12,568 nucleotides of DNA, taken from positions 1-12,568 of the forward strand of contig CAMPKL010000040.1 in NCBI GenBank assembly GCA_946887065.1, in the 5' to 3' direction. Below are positions 7,899 to 12,568 of the stretch, piece after piece (the stretch's first letter is position 1; each line of letters begins with the position of its first letter). Below the pieces are notes generated by a model. It was not told the origin of the DNA and did no database searches. It saw only the letters and a program-made list of their open reading frames with translations. The position numbers and the translations under genes were made by a program. The stretch is from an uncultured Bryobacterales bacterium. GTDB taxonomy: Bacteria > Acidobacteriota > Terriglobia > Bryobacterales > UBA6623.

Positions 7899-8121
7899 AG
7901 GCCGACCCTTGCGAGTCGGCCTCGACTCCTCCGGAGCCCCGTCCCCCCTTGCGAGCTCCAGTGAGTCTTCCCTGGTACGCCTTGATTGTCACCCGCTATG
8001 GTGCTCCCCTCAATGGTAAGAACGGTTCATTTTCCGGCGGTACCTGGGTACCCCGCGGCACTGGAACTTACCCTACGCCTTCTACGCGAAGGTAGTAGGA
8101 CCATTCTTTGATTGGGAAGTA
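7899..8121 (-). ncRNA. Candidate structured RNA or long 3' UTR (unassigned)
   Basis: No plausible gene occupies this stretch, yet it is full of inverted repeats. By position: GACTC 7924-7928 with GAGTC 7963-7967, enclosing GGAGC 7933-7937 with GCTCC 7955-7959; CACC 7990-7993 with GGTG 8000-8003; CTCAAT 8009-8014 with ATTGGG 8111-8116; GGTAAG 8015-8020 with CTTACC 8067-8072; TTCC 8032-8035 with GGAA 8063-8066; GGTA 8039-8042 with TACC 8049-8052; CCTAC 8072-8076 with GTAGG 8095-8099, enclosing CTTC 8079-8082 with GAAG 8088-8091. The nested GGTAAG/CTTACC and CTCAAT/ATTGGG pairs make a coherent branched fold. The minus strand is preferred because two terminator hairpins follow on that side, but wobble pairs do not decide the strand. 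I could not match it to 6S, SRP, RNase P, tmRNA or a riboswitch from memory. Confidence 0.35.
7900..7921 (-). terminator. Second hairpin, possible minus-strand terminator
   Basis: GGCCGAC (7900-7906) pairs with GTCGGCC (7915-7921) around the loop CCTTGCGA. On the minus strand the stem is followed by TTTCCTT, a short U-tract, so termination would be weaker than at the hairpin 20 bp further on. It may instead be the last hairpin of the structured non-coding stretch next to it. Confidence 0.4.
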
Positions 8122-8646
8122 CTATCGACGCCGGCGCGGTTGCCGCACGCTGCGGTTTCCCGTGAGCGGCTCGACGCTGCCGCGTCCGCAAACAGCAACG
8201 CCGTTCTCGCGAAGCGCGGTGAGGAAGTTGAACAGCAACGAATAGACCACCTGTTCGTTGACGCTCTGCCGCCCCGGCAGCAGATAGGTCGCAGGCAGCT
8301 CGGTGGAAAGGCTCACATGCAGACGGTCCGGCTGAACTCGACCGCCGACGCGGCTATTCGCGATCGTCAGCGGCGTCTGCAGAACACGTCCGCTTAGGCC
8401 GTCCACATAGAACTGACACCGCGAAAACCAGCCGAGGTTCGCCGGATCGGCGGCGTCAAAAAGCACAAACGGGTCCAGAGAATTGCTCAGGCTAAGATCG
8501 AGGACGATTTGGCGATCCCGGTCTTCGAGGACGCACGAAAACCCAGCCTGTTCAGACAGGCTGCAAAGGGTGGCGTGATCCGGCTCTAGCGCAACGAGCC
8601 TCCTGCCTCTGGCCTCGACATAGTGCATACGGATCGATAATAACAC
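8122..8646 (-). CDS. Hypothetical protein, 174 residues
   Basis: I do not recognise this protein. The start is the GTG at 8646, chosen because GGGAAG (minus strand, positions 8652-8657) lies 5 nt before it; an internal ATG at 8628 has no ribosome binding site. The sequence looks like real coding DNA: mixed composition, GC-rich third positions and alternating hydrophobic strands (for example RQIVLDLSLS, FYVDGLSGRVLQTPL, LHVSLSTELPATYLL), then an amphipathic helix (VVYSLLFNFLTALRENGVAV, about 136-155) and a very basic end (RQPRRRR). No signal peptide or membrane helix is evident, so it is probably cytoplasmic. It is divergent from the rhodanese gene with only 42 bp between the two starts, and its 3' side leads into the hairpin-rich region. 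A plus-strand frame inside it (8140-8397) is less convincing. Confidence 0.6.
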   Translation of the reverse strand: MLLSIRMHYVEARGRRLVALEPDHATLCSLSEQAGFSCVLEDRDRQIVLDLSLSNSLDPFVLFDAADPANLGWFSRCQFYVDGLSGRVLQTPLTIANSRVGGRVQPDRLHVSLSTELPATYLLPGRQSVNEQVVYSLLFNFLTALRENGVAVCGRGSVEPLTGNRSVRQPRRRR

Positions 8647-8688
8647 CGCCGCTTCCCGGCAGCTCCGCTGTTACACTGACTCGCGAAG
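8647..8688. promoter_or_regulatory. Divergent intergenic region between hypothetical gene and rhodanese
   Basis: These 42 bp must hold the start signals for both directions unless the minus-strand gene is transcribed from within the neighbour. On the plus strand TACACT (8672-8677) could be a -10 element, which would leave a leader of only a few bases before the ATG at 8689. The rhodanese start has just GAAG directly next to it and no spaced Shine-Dalgarno sequence. On the minus strand only the ribosome binding site GGGAAG is clear. Confidence 0.25.
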
Positions 8689-9015
8689 ATGACCTCGCCG
8701 GAGATCAGCGCACAGGAGCTCAGCGAACGCCTCCAGCGCGGCGAGGCCATCCGCCTGATCGATTGCCGTGAGCCGTGGGAGAACGAGTTAGTTCGTCTGG
8801 AGCAGTCGACTCTCATCCCGATGAACGATACCCCCGGGCGCATCGAAGAGCTGCGCGGGATTGAGGGTCAGATGGTGGTCTACTGCCATCATGGCGTGCG
8901 CAGTATGCATGTGGTGCAATGGCTACGCTCACAAGGCTTGACGGACATCGTAAGCCTGGCCGGCGGCATCGACGCCTGGAGTCTTCAAATCGATCCCGAC
9001 ATGCCTCGGTACTAG
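8689..9015 (+). CDS. Single-domain rhodanese-like sulfurtransferase
   Basis: A 108-residue stand-alone rhodanese domain, the usual size for GlpE-type proteins. Visible marks: an N-terminal helix (SAQELSERLQRGE), the strand and CH2A-type motif IRLIDCREPWENE (21-33), the strand MVVYC leading to the active-site loop CHHGVRS with catalytic Cys66, and the C-terminal AGGIDAWS. The loop CHHGVRS differs from the common CRSGxRS but is seen in many stand-alone rhodaneses. It would carry persulfide sulfur in the cytoplasm, donor and acceptor unknown. There is no signal peptide. It ends in two consecutive TAG stops and is 16 bp before the ArsC-like gene, so the two are likely co-transcribed. Confidence 0.88.
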   Translation: MTSPEISAQELSERLQRGEAIRLIDCREPWENELVRLEQSTLIPMNDTPGRIEELRGIEGQMVVYCHHGVRSMHVVQWLRSQGLTDIVSLAGGIDAWSLQIDPDMPRY

Positions 9016-9031
9016 TAGCTATAGGTGCAAG

Positions 9032-9373
9032 ATGACGGTCAAGTTTTACGAAAAGCCGACCTGTACAAGCTGCCGCAAGGCGCGGGCCTTGCTGGAGGAA
9101 ATAGGGGTCCCGCTGAACCGCATTGACCTCAATCAAGGGCTTAGCGTCGAGGAGTTGGATCGCTTGATCGGGGATCGCGACTACACGCAATTCCTGAACA
9201 GCCGAAATGTGCTCTACCGCGAACGCGACATGAAACGAAATCCGCCAAGCCGCCAAGCAGCTCTGCGCCTGATGTCCGAGAACCCTAACTTGATCAAGCG
9301 CCCGGTGACCGTTGCCGGTCGACGGATCATCCTGCGCTTCGCTCCGGACGAACTGGCTGCCCTGGGTAATTGA
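9032..9373 (+). CDS. ArsC/Spx-family thioredoxin-fold protein
   Basis: A 113-residue cytoplasmic protein of the ArsC/Spx/YffB family. It begins with a beta strand and the redox motif CTSCRKA (Cys11, Cys14), followed by a helix, and later has the family's LIKRP segment (87-91) and a basic VAGRRIILRF strand. ArsC arsenate reductases use the first Cys plus conserved Arg residues; here Cys11 and Arg90 are in the right places, so arsenate reductase activity is possible. The CxxC pair and the absence of any arsenic resistance gene in the window keep a Spx/YffB-like role open. It is preceded by GGTG 7 nt before the ATG and lies between the rhodanese and PhoD genes. Confidence 0.85.
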   Translation: MTVKFYEKPTCTSCRKARALLEEIGVPLNRIDLNQGLSVEELDRLIGDRDYTQFLNSRNVLYRERDMKRNPPSRQAALRLMSENPNLIKRPVTVAGRRIILRFAPDELAALGN

Positions 9374-9419
9374 ATCGTCAACGCCATTCGCTATTCTTTC
9401 TGGGTCGGAGGACACGGGC

Positions 9420-11003
<1,584 letters not shown>

Positions 11004-11009
11004 ACCGGC

Positions 11010-11615
11010 CTAAAAGCCGTTGATCTCGTGGCACCAGAAGCATTCGTTCTCAACACCGCGCTGCGTGTGGCAGTTCATGCAGGCGGTCATGCTGATGGAA
11101 ACTTCCTGCGGTAGCGCGTCATGCTGCGTGACGTCTCCGTGGCAGGTTTGGCAGTTCTCGCCCGCGCGCACATGCTCGCGATGACTGAAAATCACGTAGC
11201 TCGGCGAGTCGTAAACCGGGATCCAATCGATGCGAACATCGGCGGCAATCAGCTGAACGAGTTTTACGATGCTGGGGCTATCGCGCGCGACCGTGCGATG
11301 GCATCCCATGCAATCGCGCGGGGTTGGCAATCCGGCTTCGAATTTCTTAGCCGAGTCAGGGTGGCAACGGATACACTCGATGCCCTGGGCCGCGTGCATT
11401 TTGTGGCTGAACGGTACCGGCTGAGCTGGAACTTGCCGGGGCAGCGTTTCCGGCGGGCTTTGGTAGCTGCGGAGATTAGGCGCTTGTTGAGCCATCCCCA
11501 CCGACGAAATCGCCGCCGCAAGGAATAGGCGGCGCGCCAAATTCCAGGCGACGGCCCCAGGCTTCAAAGGACGGTCCACCTCTCTATTCTGAATGCTGAG
11601 GCGGGGAATGGCCAT
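11010..11615 (-). CDS. Five-haem periplasmic cytochrome c, ActA-like
   Basis: A 201-residue secreted multihaem cytochrome with five CxxCH haem-attachment sites: CIRCH (81-85), CMGCH (102-106), CQTCH (155-159), CMNCH (179-183) and CFWCH (192-196). Extra His residues in PFSHKMHAAQ (68-77) and IFSHREHVRA (142-151) are probable distal ligands, as in cytochrome c7/c3-type proteins. The signal peptide is around 23-42 (LARRLFLAAAISSVGMA). The pattern PFSHKMH...CxxCH...PSIVKL...WIPVYDSPSYVIFSH...CQTCHG resembles, from memory, the pentahaem domain of ActA, the electron-accepting subunit of alternative complex III. No actB-F genes are beside it here. Start: the ATG at 11615 has GAGG 10 nt upstream; a GTG at 11579 would give a more compact signal peptide. 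It is divergent from mqnA. Confidence 0.85.
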   Translation of the reverse strand: MAIPRLSIQNREVDRPLKPGAVAWNLARRLFLAAAISSVGMAQQAPNLRSYQSPPETLPRQVPAQPVPFSHKMHAAQGIECIRCHPDSAKKFEAGLPTPRDCMGCHRTVARDSPSIVKLVQLIAADVRIDWIPVYDSPSYVIFSHREHVRAGENCQTCHGDVTQHDALPQEVSISMTACMNCHTQRGVENECFWCHEINGF

Positions 11616-11695
11616 AAGGCCTTGTCCTCAGATGGCCGCGAGGTAGAACGCGGCATTCGCAGCACAGGCACGCTGGTAGAATGGAGGTCTTTGCG
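11616..11695. promoter_or_regulatory. Divergent promoter region between cytochrome and mqnA
   Basis: These 80 bp separate the two start codons. On the plus strand TTGTCC (11622-11627) and TAGAAC (11644-11649), 16 bp apart, form a weak sigma-70-like promoter for mqnA. A second TAGAAT at 11677-11682 is too close to the start to be a useful -10. GGAGG at 11683-11687 is a strong ribosome binding site 8 nt before the ATG at 11696 and decides the mqnA start. Minus-strand promoter elements are not obvious. Confidence 0.3.
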
Positions 11696-12541
11696 ATGTC
11701 CGTCTTGCCGCGAGTTAGCGCTGTCAGCTTCCTGAATACCTCACCCCTCGTTTGGGGGCTGCTGCACGGACCGCAAAAGGGCCGAATGGACCTCCGTTTC
11801 GTCGTCCCTTCCGAATGTGCGGACGATCTCAGAGAAGGCCGCGCGGATATCGGGCTCGTGCCCATCATTGAGCTGGCGCGTCAACCCGACCTAGCCGTGA
11901 TCCCAGGCAGCGCAATCGTCTGCCAGGGAGCCGTCCGCAGCATTCTGCTGGTCTCAAAATGTCCCCTCGCGGAGATCCGCTCTCTCGCGGCCGACACATC
12001 TTCGCGCACTTCGGTCGTACTGACGCAACTTGTGCTGGGTTCTCAAGGCGTCCAGGCGCCGGCCGTGACTGCGCACCAACCCGATCTCGATGCGATGTTA
12101 CGGAAGGCTGACGCCGCCCTCATCATCGGCGACCCGGCACTGCGGATCGATCCCGAGATGTCCCGGTGGCAAGGCCGGCCGGTATTCGTCTACGACATCG
12201 GCGAACAATGGGTGCAGATGACTGGCTTGCCCATGGTATTCGCCGTATGGGCCGCCAAAGAGCGCGTCGATCCATCGGCCGCCGGCGTCTTCGAAGAGTC
12301 GAAGCGCTATGGACTCAGCCGTACCGAAGAAATCGTCCGCCTGGAGAGCGCGGCGCGAGGGTTCGATCCCGACCTTGTGCGCGCCTACATTACCGGCCAC
12401 ATCTCGTACGGCCTGGGGCCGCGAGAGCGCCTGGCAATAGACCGCTATCTGCAGCTCGCTGAGGAAGCAGGACACACGCCGAAAGGCTCCGCGGCGCGCT
12501 ATCTTGAATCTTCGGCCATTGCAGGCCAGGAGCAGAACTGA
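11696..12541 (+). CDS. mqnA: Chorismate dehydratase, futalosine menaquinone pathway
   Basis: A 281-residue cytoplasmic enzyme of the MqnA/MqnD fold (a two-lobed substrate-binding-protein-like fold). MqnA dehydrates chorismate to 3-[(1-carboxyvinyl)oxy]benzoate, the first step of the futalosine route to menaquinone. Family marks: RVSAVSFLNTSPLV near the N-terminus, DIGLVPIIEL, the SILLVSK strand, SSRTSVVLTQLVL, ADAALIIGDPAL, and DIGEQWVQMTGLPMVFAVWAA. I prefer the ATG at 11696 because GGAGG is 8 nt upstream; the in-frame ATG at 11681 would overlap that site and add five residues. The stop TGA shares its last base with the ATG of the next gene (12541), so the two are translationally coupled. 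Presence of this gene implies menaquinone made by the futalosine route and not by MenFDHC. Confidence 0.92.
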   Translation: MSVLPRVSAVSFLNTSPLVWGLLHGPQKGRMDLRFVVPSECADDLREGRADIGLVPIIELARQPDLAVIPGSAIVCQGAVRSILLVSKCPLAEIRSLAADTSSRTSVVLTQLVLGSQGVQAPAVTAHQPDLDAMLRKADAALIIGDPALRIDPEMSRWQGRPVFVYDIGEQWVQMTGLPMVFAVWAAKERVDPSAAGVFEESKRYGLSRTEEIVRLESAARGFDPDLVRAYITGHISYGLGPRERLAIDRYLQLAEEAGHTPKGSAARYLESSAIAGQEQN

Positions 12542-12568
12542 TGTTGACTCAGCAGCAAGCCCGCGACC
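12541..12568 (+). CDS. Start of next gene in the mqnA operon (truncated by window end)
   Basis: The ATG at 12541-12543 overlaps the mqnA stop by one base, and GGAG about 8 nt upstream (in GCCAGGAGCAGAA) is a good ribosome binding site. Only nine residues are visible (MLTQQQARD). From gene order a further futalosine-pathway radical SAM enzyme such as MqnC or MqnE would be a natural guess, but nothing in nine residues proves it. Confidence 0.6.

Noticed and set aside
8039..8052. Two GGTACC palindromes 2 bp apart as a recombination or attachment site
   Set aside because: No integrase, target duplication or second copy is present; the pair is explained by the hairpin GGTA/TACC.
7899..8121. Assignment of the structured region to 6S, SRP, RNase P, tmRNA or a known riboswitch
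   Set aside because: The conserved cores I remember for these families are missing, and the fold is a set of local hairpins, not the single rod of 6S RNA. A covariance search would decide.
8140..8397. Plus-strand open frame opposite the 174-residue protein
   Set aside because: Composition rich in Ala/Arg/Gln typical of an antisense shadow, no ribosome binding site, and the opposite frame is longer and better supported.
9312..9419. Longer start for the PhoD gene inside the ArsC-like gene
   Set aside because: It overlaps another gene by 62 bp, lacks a ribosome binding site and moves the Tat signal far from the N-terminus.
11121..11528. Plus-strand frame opposite the cytochrome gene
   Set aside because: The minus strand encodes five CxxCH motifs and a signal peptide, so the opposite frame is a shadow.
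11681..11695. Longer start for mqnA
   Set aside because: The codons would lie over the strong GGAGG site that serves the ATG at 11696.

Overview
The window is chromosomal DNA from a GC-rich, double-membraned bacterium. It carries an inner-membrane permease, periplasmic adaptors, a TolC-type outer-membrane channel, a Tat-exported phosphatase, a multihaem periplasmic cytochrome and an enzyme of the futalosine menaquinone route. An acidobacterium (Solibacter/Bryobacter-like) fits best, but this is inferred from gene content and style, including TTG starts backed by strong ribosome binding sites. No phylogenetic marker gene is present. I see no mobile element, CRISPR array, tRNA or rRNA.

Region 1 (1-298) is the 3' end of an unrecognised gene. 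Region 2 (299-7880) is a leader followed by a tight plus-strand operon for an ABC-type tripartite exporter: three consecutive HlyD/MacA-type adaptors (415-1809, 1822-3054, 3074-4879), a MacB/FtsX-type permease without its ATPase domain (4882-6135), and a TolC-family channel (6186-7826). A strong 13-bp hairpin terminator closes it. The third adaptor is enlarged by about 165 residues of Gly-rich and helical sequence.

Region 3 (7881-8646) holds a non-coding stretch of about 240 bp dense in inverted repeats, and upstream of it on the minus strand an unrecognised 174-residue protein. The hairpins could be the 3' UTR of that gene or a separate small RNA.

Region 4 (8689-11003) is a plus-strand run: single-domain rhodanese, ArsC/Spx-family thioredoxin-fold protein, and Tat-exported PhoD-type phosphatase. 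Region 5 (11010-12568) has a minus-strand five-haem periplasmic cytochrome resembling the ActA subunit of alternative complex III. It is divergent from mqnA (chorismate dehydratase), which overlaps the start of another gene running off the window.

Functionally, the left half is one export machine spanning both membranes, whose ATPase must be encoded elsewhere. The right half mixes phosphate/sulfur-type accessory genes with menaquinone synthesis and a cytochrome that could take electrons from menaquinol. The points most worth checking are the three-adaptor, ATPase-less exporter, the insertion in adaptor 3, and the structured non-coding region 7881-8121.
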